A DNA stretch of 50,704 nucleotides from Nemertoderma westbladi (Eukaryota > Xenacoelomorpha > Nemertodermatida > Nemertodermatidae): assembly GCA_032718475.1 (NCBI GenBank), contig JAUCBJ010001905.1:1-50704 (forward strand), written 5' to 3'. Below are positions 9,524 to 25,314 of this stretch, piece after piece. The position numbers and the translations under genes are program-made. Numbering within the stretch: the first letter of the stretch is position 1; each line of letters starts with the position of its first letter. A model generated the notes under the pieces. It was not told the DNA's origin and searched no databases. It saw only the letters and a list, made by a program, of their open reading frames with translations.

Positions 9524-12252
9524 CAGTTATGTATGTTTAACACACATGTTTAGCTTACGAGGTACACCATTAACACCACAGAGTTTACGGAGGGATAGGA
9601 GGTACACCATCAACACTACAGAGTTTACGGAGGGATAGGAGGTACGCCATTAACACCACAGAGTTTACGGAGGGATAGGAGGTACACCATCAACACTACA
9701 GAGTTTATGGAGGGATAGGAGGTACACCATCAACACTACAGAGTTTACGGAGGGATAGGAGGTACGACCATCAACACTACAGAGTTTACGGAGGGATAGG
9801 AGGTACGCCATCAACACTACAGAGTTTACGGAGGGATAGGAGGTACGACCATCAACACTACAGAGTTTACGGAGGGATAGGAGGTACACCATCAACACCA
9901 CAGAGTTTACGGAGGGATAGGAGGTACACCATCAACACTACAGAGTTTACGGAGGGATAGGAGGTACACCATCAACACTACAGAGTTTACTGAGGGATAG
10001 GAGGTAGACCATCAACACTACAGAGTTTACGGAGGGATAGGAGGTACACCATCAACACTACAGAGTTTACTAAGGGATAGGAGGTAGACCATCAACACTA
10101 CAGAGTTTACGGAGGGATAGGAGGTACACCATCAACACTACAGAGTTCACGGAGGGATAGGAGGTACACCATCAACACTACAGAGTTTACGGAGGTACAC
10201 CATCAAGACTACAGAGTTTACGGAGGGATAGGAGGTACACCATCAACACTAGAGAGTTCACGGAGGGATAGGAGGTACACCATTAACACTACAGAGTTTA
10301 CGGAGGGATAGGGGTACACCATCAACACTACAGAGTTTACGGAGGGATAGGAGGTACGCCATTAACACTACAGAGTTTACGGAGGGATAGGAAGTACACC
10401 ATCAACAATACAGAGTTTACGGAGGTACACCATCAACACTACAGAGTTTACGGAGGGATAGGAGGTACACCATTAACACCACAGAGTTTACGGAGGGATA
10501 GGAGGTACGCCATTAACACTACAGAGTTTACGGAGGGATAGGAGGTAGACCATCAACACTACAGAGTTTATGGAGGGATGGGAGGTACACCATAAACACT
10601 ACAGAGTTTACGGAGGGATAGGAGGTACACCATCAACACTACAGAGTTTACGGAGGGATAGGAGGTACACCATCAACACTACAGAGTTTACGGAGGGATA
10701 GGAGGTACGCCATTAACACTATAGAGTTTATGGAGGGATGGGAGGTACACCATCAACACTACAGAGTTTACGGAGGGATAGGAGGTACACCATCAACACT
10801 ACAGAGTTTACGGAGAGATAGGAGGTACGCCATTAACACTATAGAGTTTATGGAGGGATGGGAGGTACACCATCAACACTACAGAGTTTACGGAGGGATA
10901 GGAGGTACACCATTAACACTACAGAGTTTACGGAGGGATAGGAGGTACACCATCAACACTACAGAGTTTATGGAGGGATGGGAGGTACACCATCAACACT
11001 ACAGAGTTTACGGAGGGATAGGAGGTACACCATCAACACTACAGAGTTTACGGAGGGATAGGAGGTACACCATCAACACTACAGAGTTTACGGAGGGATA
11101 GGAGGTACACCATCAACACTACAGAGTTTACGGAAGGGATAGGAGGTACACCATCAACACTACAGAGTTTACGGAGGGATAGGAGGTACGCCATCAACAC
11201 TACAGAGTTTACGGAGGGATAGGAGGTACACCATCAACACTACAGAGTTTATGGAGGGATGGGAGGTACACCATCAACACTACAGAGTTTACGGAGGGAT
11301 AGGAGGTACACCATCAACACTACAGAGTTTACGGAGGGATAGGAGGTACACCATCAACACTACAGAGTTTACGGAGGGATAGGAGGTACGCCATCAACAC
11401 TACAGAGTTTACGGAGGGATAGGAGGTACACCATCAACACTACAGAGTTTACGGAGGGATAGGAGGTACGCCATCAACACTACAGAGTTTACGGAGGGAT
11501 AGGAGGTACACCATCAACATTACCGAGTTTACAGAGGGATACGAGGTACACCATCAACACTACAGAGTTTACGGAGGGATAGGAGGTACGCCATTAACAC
11601 TACAGAGTTTACGGAGGGATAGGAGGTACACCATCAACACTACAGAGGTTACGGAGGGATAGGAGGTACACCATCAACACTACAGAGTTTCCGGAGGGAT
11701 AGGAGGTACACCATCAACACTACAGAGTTTACGGAGGGATAGGAGGTACACCATCAACACTACAGAGTTTACGGAGGGATGGGAGGTACACCATAAACAC
11801 TACAGAGTTTACGGAGGGATAGGAGGTACACCATCAACACTACAGAGTTTACGGAGGGATAGGAGGTACACCATCAACACTACAGAGTTTACGGAGGGAT
11901 AGGAGGTACGCCATTAACACTATAGAGTTTATGGAGGGATGGGAGGTACACCATCAACACTACAGAGTTTACGGAGGGATAGGAGGTACACCATAAACAC
12001 TACAGAGTTTACGGAGGGATAGGAGGTACTCCATCAACACTACAGAGTTTATGGAGGGATGGGAGGTACACCATCAACACTACAGAGTTTACGGAGGGAT
12101 AGGAGGTACACCATCAACACTACAGAGTTTACGGAGGGATAGGAGGTACACCATCAACACTACAGAGTTTACGGAGGGATAGGAGGTACGCCATTAACAC
12201 CACAGAGTTTACGGAGGGATAGGGGGTACACCATCAACACTACAGAGTTTAC

Positions 12253-13510
12253 GGAGGAACGCCATCAACACTACAGAGTTTACGGAGGGATAGGAGGTAC
12301 ACCATCAACACTACAGAGTTTACAGAGGGATAGGAGGTACACCATCAACACTACAGAGTTTACGGAGGGATAGGAGGTACACCATCATCACTACAGAGTT
12401 TACGGAGGGATAGGAGGTACACCATTAACACCACAGAGTTTACGGAGGGTTCGGAGGTACACCATCAACACTACAGAGTTTACGGAGGGATAGGAGGTAC
12501 ACCATCAACACTGTAGAGTTTACGGAGGGATAGGAGGTACGCCATTAACACTACAGAGTTTACGGAGGGATAGGAGGTACACCATCAACACTACAGAGTT
12601 TACTGAGGGATAGGAGGTACGCCATCAACACTACAGATTTTACGGAGGGATAGGAGGTACACCATCAACACTACAGAGTTTACGGAGGTACACCATCAAC
12701 ACTACAGAGTTTACGGAAGGATAGGAGGCACGCCATCAACACTACAGAGTTTATGGAGGGATAGGAGGTACACCCTCAACACTACAGATTTTACGGAGGG
12801 ATAGGAGGTACACCATCAACACTACAGAGTTTACGGAGGTACGCCATCAACACTACAGAGTTTACGGAGGGATAGGGGGTACACCATCAACACTACAGAG
12901 TTTACGGAGGAACGCCATCAACACTACAGAGTTTACGGAGGGATAGGAGGTACACCATCAACACTACAGAGTTTACAGAGGGATAGGAGGTACACCATCA
13001 ACACTACAGAGTTTACGGAGGGATAGGAGGTACACCATCATCACTACAGAGTTTACGGAGGGATAGGAGGTACACCATTAACACCACAGAGTTTACGGAG
13101 GGTTCGGAGGTACACCATCAACACTACAGAGTTTACGGAGGGATAGGAGGTACACCATCAACACTGTAGAGTTTACGGAGGGATAGGAGGTACGCCATTA
13201 ACACTACAGAGTTTACGGAGGGATAGGAGGTACACCATCAACACTACAGAGTTTACTGAGGGATAGGAGGTACGCCATCAACACTACAGAGTTTACGGAG
13301 GGATAGGAGGTACACCATCAACACTACAGAGTTTACGGAGGTACACCATCAACACTACAGAGTTTACGGAAGGATAGGAGGCACGCCATCAACACTACAG
13401 AGTTTATGGAGGGATAGGAGGTACACCCTCAACACTACAGATTTTACGGAGGGATAGGAGGTACACCATCAACACTACAGAGTTTACGGAGGTACGCCAT
13501 CAACACTAGA
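12253..13510. repeat. Tandem duplication, about 653-bp block
   Basis: The rare word GGAGGAACGCC occurs at 12253 and 12906. The same order of rare variants follows each occurrence (ACCATCATCAC, GGGTTCGGAGG, CACTGTAGAG, GGAGGCACGCC, ACACCCTCAAC). This marks a higher-order duplication of about 653 bp within the array. Confidence 0.85.
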
Positions 13511-16240
13511 GAGTTGACGGAGGGATAGGAGGTACACCCTAAACACTACAGAGTTTACGGAGGGACAGGAGGTACACCATCAACACTACAGAGTTTACGG
13601 AGGTACGCCATCAACACTAGAGAGTTCACGGAGGGATAGGAGGTACACCCTCAACACTACAGAGTTTACGGAGGTACACCATCAACACTACAGAGTTTAC
13701 AGAGGGGTAGGAGATACGTCATCAACACTACAGAGTTTTCGGAGGGATAGGAGGTACACCATCAACACTACAGAGTTTACGGAGGGATAGGAGGTACACC
13801 ATCAACACTACAGAGTTAACGGAAGGATAGGAGGTACACCATCAACACTACAGAGTTTACGGAGGGATAGGAGGTACACCATCAACACTACAGAGTTAAC
13901 GGAAGGATAGGAGGTACACCATCAACACTACAGAGTTTACGGAGGGATAGGAGGTAGACCATCAACACTACAGAGTTTATGGAGGGATAGGAGGTACACC
14001 ATCAACACTACAGAGTTTACGGAGGGATAGGAGGTACACCATCAACACTACAGAGTTAACGGAAGGATAGGAGGTACACCATCAACACTACAGAGTTTAC
14101 GGAGGGATAGGAGGTAGACCATCAACACTACAGAGTTTACGGAGGGATAGGAGGTACACCATCAACACTACAGAGTTTACGGAGGGATAGAAGGTACACC
14201 ATTAACACCACAGAGTTTACGGAGGGATAGGAGGTACGCCATAACACTACAGAGTTTATGGAGGGATAGGAGGTACGCCATCAACACTACAGAGTTTACG
14301 GAGGGATAGGAGGTAGACCATCAACACTACAGAGTTTACGGAGGGATAGGAGGTAGACCATCAACACTACAGAGTTTACGGAGGGATAGGAGGTAGACCA
14401 TTAACACCACAGAGTTTACGGAGGGATAGGAGGTACACCATCAACACTATAGAGTTTACGGAGGGATAGGAGGTACGCCATTAACACTAAAGAGTTTACG
14501 GAGGAATAGGAGGTACACCATCAACACTACAGAATTTACTGAGGGATAGGAGGTACGCCATCAACACTACAGAGTTTATGGAGGGATAGGAGGTACGCCA
14601 TCAACACTACAGAGTTTACGGAGGGATAGGAGGTACGCCATTAACACTACAGAGTTTACGGAGGGATAGGAGGTACACCATCAACACTACAGAGGTTACG
14701 GAGGGATAGGAGGTACACCATCAACACTACAGAGTTTACGGAGGGATAGGAGGTACACCATCAACACTACAGAGTTTACGGAGGGATAGGAGGTAGACCA
14801 TCAACACTACAGAGTTTACGGAGGGATAGGAGGTACACCATCAACACTACAGAGTTTACGGAGGTACGCCATCAACACTAGAGAGTTGACGGAGGGATAG
14901 GAGGTACACCCTAAACACTACAGAGTTTACGGAGGGACAGGAGGTACACCATCAACACTACAGAGTTTACGGAGGTACGCCATCAACACTAGAGAGTTCA
15001 CGGAGGGATAGGAGGTACACCCTCAACACTACAGAGTTTACGGAGGTACACCATCAACACTACAGAGTTTACAGAGGGGTAGGAGATACGTCATCAACAC
15101 TACAGAGTTTTCGGAGGGATAGGAGGTACACCATCAACACTACAGAGTTTACGGAGGGATAGGAGGTACACCATCAACACTACAGAGTTAACGGAAGGAT
15201 AGGAGGTACACCATCAACACTACAGAGTTTACGGAGGGATAGGAGGTACACCATCAACACTACAGAGTTAACGGAAGGATAGGAGGTACACCATCAACAC
15301 TACAGAGTTTACGGAGGGATAGGAGGTAGACCATCAACACTACAGAGTTTATGGAGGGATAGGAGGTACACCATCAACACTACAGAGTTTACGGAGGGAT
15401 AGGAGGTACACCATCAACACTACAGAGTTAACGGAAGGATAGGAGGTACACCATCAACACTACAGAGTTTACGGAGGGATAGGAGGTAGACCATCAACAC
15501 TACAGAGTTTACGGAGGGATAGGAGGTACACCATCAACACTACAGAGTTTACGGAGGGATAGAAGGTACACCATTAACACCACAGAGTTTACGGAGGGAT
15601 AGGAGGTACGCCATAACACTACAGAGTTTATGGAGGGATAGGAGGTACGCCATCAACACTACAGAGTTTACGGAGGGATAGGAGGTAGACCATCAACACT
15701 ACAGAGTTTACGGAGGGATAGGAGGTAGACCATCAACACTACAGAGTTTACGGAGGGATAGGAGGTAGACCATTAACACCACAGAGTTTACGGAGGGATA
15801 GGAGGTACACCATCAACACTATAGAGTTTACGGAGGGATAGGAGGTACGCCATTAACACTAAAGAGTTTACGGAGGAATAGGAGGTACACCATCAACACT
15901 ACAGAATTTACTGAGGGATAGGAGGTACGCCATCAACACTACAGAGTTTATGGAGGGATAGGAGGTACGCCATCAACACTACAGAGTTTACGGAGGGATA
16001 GGAGGTACGCCATTAACACTACAGAGTTTACGGAGGGATAGGAGGTACACCATCAACACTACAGAGGTTACGGAGGGATAGGAGGTACACCATCAACACT
16101 ACAGAGTTTACGGAGGGATAGGAGGTACACCATCAACACTACAGAGTTTACGGAGGGATAGGAGGTAGACCATCAACACTACAGAGTTTACGGAGGGATA
16201 GGAGGTAGACCATCAACACTACAGAGTTTACGGAGGGATA
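13480..16240. repeat. Tandem duplication, about 1372-bp block
   Basis: CAACACTAGAGAGTTGACGG begins at 13501 and again at 14873. Each copy is followed by the same series of variants (ACACCCTAAACAC, GGGACAGG, GAGTTAACGGAAGG, GCCATAACAC, CACTAAAGAG). A partial third stretch (about 16200-16480) repeats the end of the block. Confidence 0.88.
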
Positions 16241-17305
16241 GCAGGTAGACCATTAACACCAAAGAGTTTACGGAGGGATAGGAGGTACACCATCAACACT
16301 ATAGAGTTTACGGAGGGATAGGAGGTACGCCATTAACACTAAAGAGTTTACGGAGGAATAGGAGGTACACCATCAACACTACAGAATTTACTGAGGGATA
16401 GGAGGTACGCCATCAACACTACAGAGTTTATGGAGGGATAGGAGGTACGCCATCAACACTACAGAGTTTACGGAGGGATAGGAGGTACACCATCAACACT
16501 ACAGAGTTTACGGAGGTACACCATCAACACTACAGAGTATACGGAGGGATAGGAGGTACGCCATCAACACTACAGAGTTTACGGAGGGATAGGAGGTACA
16601 CCATCAACACTACAGAGTTTACGGAGGTACACCATCAATACTACAGAGTTTACGGAGGGATAGGAGGTACGCCATCAACACTACAGAGTTTACGGAGGGA
16701 TAGGAGGTACGCCATCAACACTACAGAGTTTACTGAGGGATAGGAGGTACACCATCAACACTACAGAGTTTATGGAGGGATAGGAGGTACACCATCAACA
16801 CTACAGAGTTTACGGAGGGATAGGAGGCACGCCATCAACACTACAGAGTTTATGGAGGGATAGGAGGTACGCCATCAACACTACAGAGTTTACGGAGGGA
16901 TAGGAGGTACACCATCAACACTACAGAGTTTACGGAGGGATAGGAGGTACACGATCAACACTACAGAGTTTATGGAGGGATAGGAGGTACGCCATTAACA
17001 CTACAGAGTTTACGGAGGGATAGGAGGTCCACCATCAACACTACAGAGTTAACGGAAGGATAGGAGGTACACCATCAACACTACAGAGTTTACGGAGGTA
17101 CGCCATTAACACTACAGAGTTTACGGAGGGATAGGAGGTACACCATCAACACTACAGAGTTTACGGAGGTATACCATTAACACTACAGAGTTTACGGAGG
17201 GATAGGAGGTACACCATCAACACTACTGAGTTTATGGAGGTACGCCATTAACACTACAGAGTTTACGGAGGGATAGGAGGAATAACCATCAACACTACAG
17301 AGTTT

Positions 17306-20300
17306 ACGGAGGGATAGGAGGAATAACCATCAACACTATAGAGTTTACGGAGGGATAGGAGGTACACCATCAACACTACAGATATTACGGAGGGATAGGA
17401 GATACGTCATCAACATTACAGAGTTTACGGAGGTACGCCAACAACACTACAGAGTTTACGGAGGTACGCCATCAACACTACAGGGTTTACTGAGGGATAA
17501 GAGATACGTCATCAACACTACAGAGTTTACGGAGGTACGCCATCAACACTACAGAGTTTACGGAAGTACGCCATCAACACTACAGAGTTTACAGAGGTAC
17601 GCCATCAACACTACAGAGTTTACGGAGGGATAGGAGGTCCACCATCAACACTACAGAGTTTACTGAGGGATAAGAGATACGTCATCAACACTACAGAGTT
17701 TACGGAGGTACGCCATCAACACTACAGAGTTTACGGAAGTACGCCATCAACACTACAGAGTTTACAGAGGTACGCCATCAACACTACAGAGTTTACGGAG
17801 GGATAGGAGGTCCACCATCAACACTACATAGTTTATGGAGGGATAGGAGGTACGCCATCAACACTACAGAGTTTACAGAGGGATAGGAGATACGTCATCA
17901 ATACTACAGAGTTTACGGAGGGATAGGAGATATGTCATCAACACTACAGAGTTTACGGAGGTACGCCATCAACACTAGAGAGTTTACGGAGGGATAGGAG
18001 GAATAACCATCAACACTACAGAGTTTACGGAGGGATAGGAGGAATAACCATCAACACTATAGAGTTTACGGAGGGATAGGAGGTACACCATCAACACTAC
18101 AGAGATTACGGAGGGATAGGAGGTACACCATCAAACTACAGAGTTTACGGAGGGATAGGAGATACGTCTTCAACACTACAGAGTTTACGGAGGGATAGGA
18201 GATACGTCATCAACACTACAGAGTTTACGGAGGTACGCCATCAACACTACAGAGTTTACGGAGGTACGCCATCAACACTACAGAGTTTATGGAGGGGTAG
18301 GAGGTCCACCATCAACACTACAGAGTTTACTGAGGGATAAGAGATACGTCATCAACACTACAGAGTTTACGGAGGTACGCCATCAACACTACAGAGTTTA
18401 CGGAAGTACGCCACCAACACTACAGAGTTTACAGAGGTACGCCATCAACACTACAGAGTTTACGGAGGGATAGGAGGTCCACCATCAACACTACAGAGTT
18501 TACTGAGGGATAAGAGATACGTCATCAATACGACAGAGTTTACAGAGGGATAGAAGGTACACCATCAACACTACAGAGTTTACGGAGGGATAGGAGGTAC
18601 GCCATCAACACTACAGAGTTTACGGAGGGATATGAGGTACACCATCAACACTACAGAGTTTACGGAGGGATAGGAGATATGTCATCAACACTACAGAGTT
18701 TACGGAGGTACGCCATCAACACTAGAGAGTTCACGAGGGATAGGAGGTACACCCTCAACACTACAGAGTTTATGGAGGTACACCATCAACACTACAGAGT
18801 TTACAGAGGGGTAGGAAAAACGTCATCAACACTACAGAGTTTTCGGAGGGATAGGAGGTACACCATCAACACTACAGAGTTTACGGAGGGATAGGAGGTA
18901 CGCCATTAACACTACAGAGTTTACGGTGGGATAGGAGGTACACCATCAACACTACAGAGTTTACGGAGGGATAGGAGGTACGCCATTAACACTACAGAGT
19001 TTACGGAGGGATAGGAGGTACACCATCAACACTACAGAGTTTACGGAGGGATAGGAGGTACACCATCAACATTACAGAGTTTACGGAGGGATAGGAGGTA
19101 CACCATCAACACTACAGAGTTTACGGAGGGATATGAGGTACACCATCAACACTACAGAGTTTACGGAGGGATAGGAGGTACACCATTAACACCACAGAGT
19201 TTACGGAGGGATAGGAAGTACACCATCAACACTACAGAGTTTACGGAGGGATAGGAGGTATGCCATTAACACTACAGAGTTTACGGAGGGATATGAGGTA
19301 CACCATCAACACTACAGAGTTTACTGAGGGATAGGAGGTACGCCATCAACACTACAGAGTTTACGGAGGGAGAGGAGGTACACCATCAACACTATAGAGT
19401 TTATGGAGGGATAGGAGGTACGTCATTAACACTACAGAGTTTACGGAGGGATAGGAGGTACACCATTAACACTACAGAGTTTACGGAGGGATAGGAGGTA
19501 CACCATCAACACTAGAGTTAACGGAAGGATAGGAGGTACACCATCAACACTTCAGAGTTTACGGAGGTACGCCATTAACACTACAGAGTTTACGGAGGGA
19601 TAGGAGGTACACCATCAACACTACAGAGTTTACGGAGGTACGCCATTAACACTACAGAGTTTACGGAAGGATAGGAGGTACACCATCAACACTACTGAGT
19701 TTATGGAGGTACGCCATTAACACTACAGTGTTTACAGAGGGATAGGGGGAATAACAATCAACACTACAGAATTTACGGAGGGATAGGAGGAATAACCATC
19801 AACACTATAGAGTTTACGGAGGGATAGGAGGTACACCATCAACACTACAGAGATTACGGAGGGATAGGAGGTACACCATCAACACTACAGAGTTTACGGA
19901 GGTATGTCATTAACACTACAGAGTTTACGGAGGGATAGGAGGTACACCATCAACACTACAGAGTTTACTGAGGGATAGGAGGTACACCATCAACACTACA
20001 GAGTTTACGGAGGGATAGGAGGTACACCATCAAACTACAGAGTTTATGGAGGGATAGGAGATACGTCATCAACACTACAGAGTTACGCCATCAACACTAC
20101 AGAGTTTACGGAGGTACGCCATCAACACTACAGAGTTTACGGAGGTACGCCATCAACACTACAGAGTTTACGGAGGGATAGGAGGTCCACCATCAACACT
20201 ACAGAGTTTACTGAGGGATAAGAGATACGTCATCAACACGACAGAGTTTACGGAGGGATAGAAGGTACACCATCAACACTACCGAGTTTACGGAGGGATA

Positions 20301-21650
20301 GGATGTACACCATCAAACTACAGAGTTTACGGAGGGATAGGAGATACGTCATCAACACTACAGAGTTTACGGAGTTACGCCATCAACACTACAGAGTTTA
20401 CGGAGGTACGCCATCAACACTACAGAGTTTACGGAGGTACGCCATCAACACTACAGAGTTTACGGAGGGATAGGAGGTCCACCATCAACACTACAGAGTT
20501 TACAGAGGGATAGGAGATACGTCATCAACACTACAGAGTTTACGGAGGTACGCCATCAACACTACAGAGTTTACGGAGGGATAGGAGGTACACCATCAAC
20601 ACTACAGAGTTTACGGAGGGATAGGAGGTACACCATCAACACTACAGAGTTTACGGAGGGATAGGAGGTACACCATCAAACTACAGAGTTTACGGAGGGA
20701 TAGGAGATACGTCATCATCACTACAGAGTTTACGGAGTTACGCCATCAACACTACAGAGTTTACGGAGGTACGCCATCAACACTACAGAGTTTACGGAGG
20801 TACGCCATCAACACTACAGAGTTTACAGAGGGATAGGAGGTCCACCATCAACACTACAGAGTTTACGGAGGGATAGGAGATACGTCATCAACACTACAGA
20901 GTTTACGGAGGTATGCCATCAACACTACAGAGTTTACGGAGGGATAGGAGGTACACCATCAACACTACAGAGTTTACTGAGGGATAGGAGATACGTCTTC
21001 AACACTACAGAGTTTACGGAGGGATATGAGGTACACCATCAACACTACAGAGTTTACGGAGGTACACCATCAACACTACAGAGTTTACGGAGGGATAGGA
21101 GGTATTCCATCAACACAACAGAGTTTTCGGAGGGATAGGAGGTACACCATCAACACTACAGAGTTTACGGAGGGATAGGAGGTATTCCATCAACACAACA
21201 GAGTTTTCGGAGGGATAGGAGGTACACCATCAACACTACAGAGTTTACGGAGGGATAGGATGTACACCATCAAACTACAGAGTTTACGGAGGGATATGAT
21301 ATACGTCATCAACACTACAGAGTTTACGGAGGTACGCCATCAACACTACAGAGTTTACGGAGGTACGCCATCAACACTACAGAGTTTACGGAGGGATAGG
21401 AGGTACGCCATCAACACTACAGAGTTTACGGAGGGATAGGAGGTACACCATCAACACTACAGAGTTTACGGAGGGATAGGAGGTACACCATCAACACTAC
21501 AGAGTTTACGGAGGTATACCATTAACACTACAGAGTTTACGGAGGGATAGGAGGTACACCATCAACACTACTGAGTTTATGGAGGTACGCCATTAACACT
21601 ACAGAGTTTACGGAGGGATAGGAGGAATAACCATCAACACTACAGAGTTT
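17306..21650. repeat. Ancestral higher-order repeat without module M (4345 bp)
   Basis: The start (GGAGGAATAACCATCAACAC, CTATAGAG, then CAGATATTACGG) matches what follows modules M1-M4. The end (CTACTGAGTTTATGGAGG to AACACTACAGAGTTT) matches both what precedes M1-M3 and what precedes 17306. So 17305/17306 is the empty form of the M insertion site. Confidence 0.85.
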
Positions 21651-22230
21651 TATTTATTATTATTTTTTATTTTTTTTTATATACTGGATACTCTTGTGCA
21701 AAATTTAAAATTTAACTTCCTGACCTATATAAGACTTCACAAAAATTGCCGCCCGTAACATCCTAACTATTTTTACTTCAAATTGTATAAAATAAATTAT
21801 CAATAACTTTTCTCTGAATCTACTCTGTTTTGGTCAATTAATTAAACATCATTCCTATTTAAATAAAATCGCCATCATCCACTCTTTCAATTTCAAATTT
21901 TAGTCTCAACCAAGTAGGTATCGGTCAATAGTATCACAATAAATTTAGTTAATGGTTCTATAAATATTTCATTTTTTGGGCCGGAGAGTATTTAAGGATA
22001 TAAAAAAATGTGTCATAATATAAATACCCAAGGTAGTAAAATAATATTTCATGTCTGATACTTAGCTTAACACCTGGCTGATTGCGTCCACTAGCTCCAG
22101 GCTATTAGCAGTCAGCCAGCTTCAGTCATCATTTATAAGTATTGATTTAATTATGAAAGTGTATTGCAATTTCTTATTGTTTGATTGGAGAAATAAATAT
22201 AATGATAATGATAATGATAATGATAATGAT
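21651..22230 (+). mobile_element. AT-rich module M, copy 1 (580 bp)
   Basis: Non-minisatellite sequence inserted exactly between GAGTTT and ACGGAGGG of a repeat unit. It starts with a T-rich TATTTATTATTATTTTTT run and ends with GGAGAAATAAATATA followed by ATGATA-type hexamers. That resembles the 3' tail of a non-LTR element (LINE or SINE) in plus orientation. Compared with the empty site, no target-site duplication longer than one base exists. An 8-bp inverted repeat, CTGGCTGA / TCAGCCAG, spans 22074-22119. It has no coding capacity. I cannot name the family; alternatives are filler DNA captured during break repair or a truncated MITE. Confidence 0.8.
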
Positions 22231-25200
22231 ACGGAGGGATAGGAGGAATAACCATCAACACTATAGAGTTTACGGAGGGATAGGAGGTACACCATCAACA
22301 CTACAGATATTACGGAGGGATAGGAGATACGTCATCAACATTACAGAGTTTACGGAGGTACGCCAACAACACTACAGAGTTTACGGAGGTACGCCATCAA
22401 CACTACAGGGTTTACTGAGGGATAAGAGATACGTCATCAACACTACAGAGTTTACGGAGGTACGCCATCAACACTACAGAGTTTACGGAAGTACGCCATC
22501 AACACTACAGAGTTTACAGAGGTACGCCATCAACACTACAGAGTTTACGGAGGGATAGGAGGTACGCCATTAACACTACAGAGTTTACGGTGGGATAGGA
22601 GGTACACCATCAACACTACAGAGTTTACGGAGGGATAGGAGGTACGCCATTAACACTACAGAGTTTACGGAGGGATAGGAGGTACACCATCAACACTACA
22701 GAGTTTACGGAGGGATAGGAGGTACACCATCAACATTACAGAGTTTACGGAGGGATAGGAGGTACACCATCAACACTACAGAGTTTACGGAGGGATATGA
22801 GGTACACCATCAACACTACAGAGTTTACGGAGGGATAGGAGGTACACCATTAACACCACAGAGTTTACGGAGGGATAGGAGGTACACCATCAACACTACA
22901 GAGTTTACGGAGGGATAGGAGGTATGCCATTAACACTACAGAGTTTACGGAGGGATATGAGGTACACCATCAACACTACAGAGTTTACTGAGGGATAGGA
23001 GGTACGCCATCAACACTACAGAGTTTACGGAGGGAGAGGAGGTACACCATCAACACTATAGAGTTTATGGAGGGATAGGAGGTACGTCATTAACACTACA
23101 GAGTTTACGGAGGGATAGGAGGTACACCATTAACACTACAGAGTTTACGGAGGGATAGGAGGTACACCATCAACACTAGAGTTAACGGAAGGATAGGAGG
23201 TACACCATCAACACTTCAGAGTTTACGGAGGTACGCCATTAACACTACAGAGTTTACGGAGGGATAGGAGGTACACCATCAACACTACAGAGTTTACGGA
23301 GGTACGCCATTAACACTACAGAGTTTACGGAAGGATAGGAGGTACACCATCAACACTACTGAGTTTATGGAGGTACGCCATTAACACTACAGTGTTTACA
23401 GAGGGATAGGGGGAATAACAATCAACACTACAGAGTTTACGGAGGGATAGGAGGAATAACCATCAACACTATAGAGTTTACGGAGGGATAGGAGGTACAC
23501 CATCAACACTACAGAGATTACGGAGGGATAGGAGGTACACCATCAACACTACAGAGTTTACGGAGGTATGTCATTAACACTACAGAGTTTACGGAGGGAT
23601 AGGAGGTACACCATCAACACTACAGAGTTTACTGAGGGATAGGAGGTACACCATCAACACTACAGAGTTTACGGAGGGATAGGAGGTACACCATCAAACT
23701 ACAGAGTTTATGGAGGGATAGGAGATACGTCATCAACACTACAGAGTTACGCCATCAACACTACAGAGTTTACGGAGGTACGCCATCAACACTACAGAGT
23801 TTACGGAGGTACGCCATCAACACTACAGAGTTTACGGAGGGATAGGAGGTCCACCATCAACACTACAGAGTTTACTGAGGGATAAGAGATACGTCATCAA
23901 CACGACAGAGTTTACGGAGGGATAGAAGGTACACCATCAACACTACCGAGTTTACGGAGGGATAGGATGTACACCATCAAACTACAGAGTTTACGGAGGG
24001 ATAGGAGATACGTCATCAACACTACAGAGTTTACGGAGTTACGCCATCAACACTACAGAGTTTACGGAGGTACGCCATCAACACTACAGAGTTTACGGAG
24101 GTACGCCATCAACACTACAGAGTTTACGGAGGGATAGGAGGTCCACCATCAACACTACAGAGTTTACAGAGGGATAGGAGATACGTCATCAACACTACAG
24201 AGTTTACGGAGGTACGCCATCAACACTACAGAGTTTACGGAGGGATAGGAGGTACACCATCAACACTACAGAGTTTACGGAGGGATAGGAGGTACACCAT
24301 CAACACTACAGAGTTTACGGAGGGATAGGAGGTACACCATCAAACTACAGAGTTTACGGAGGGATAGGAGATACGTCATCATCACTACAGAGTTTACGGA
24401 GTTACGCCATCAACACTACAGAGTTTACGGAGGTACGCCATCAACACTACAGAGTTTACGGAGGTACGCCATCAACACTACAGAGTTTACAGAGGGATAG
24501 GAGGTCCACCATCAACACTACAGAGTTTACGGAGGGATAGGAGATACGTCATCAACACTACAGAGTTTACGGAGGTATGCCATCAACACTACAGAGTTTA
24601 CGGAGGGATAGGAGGTACACCATCAACACTACAGAGTTTACTGAGGGATAGGAGATACGTCTTCAACACTACAGAGTTTACGGAGGGATATGAGGTACAC
24701 CATCAACACTACAGAGTTTACGGAGGTACACCATCAACACTACAGAGTTTACGGAGGGATAGGAGGTATTCCATCAACACAACAGAGTTTTCGGAGGGAT
24801 AGGAGGTACACCATCAACACTACAGAGTTTACGGAGGGATAGGAGGTATTCCATCAACACAACAGAGTTTTCGGAGGGATAGGAGGTACACCATCAACAC
24901 TACAGAGTTTACGGAGGGATAGGATGTACACCATCAAACTACAGAGTTTACGGAGGGATATGATATACGTCATCAACACTACAGAGTTTACGGAGGTACG
25001 CCATCAACACTACAGAGTTTACGGAGGTACGCCATCAACACTACAGAGTTTACGGAGGGATAGGAGGTACGCCATCAACACTACAGAGTTTACGGAGGGA
25101 TAGGAGGTACACCATCAACACTACAGAGTTTACGGAGGGATAGGAGGTACACCATCAACACTACAGAGTTTACGGAGGTATACCATTAACACTACAGAGT

Positions 25201-25314
25201 TTACGGAGGGATAGGAGGTACACCATCAACACTACTGAGTTTATGGAGGTACGCCATTAACACTACAGAGTTTACGGAGGGATAGGAGGAATAACCATCA
25301 ACACTACAGAGTTT

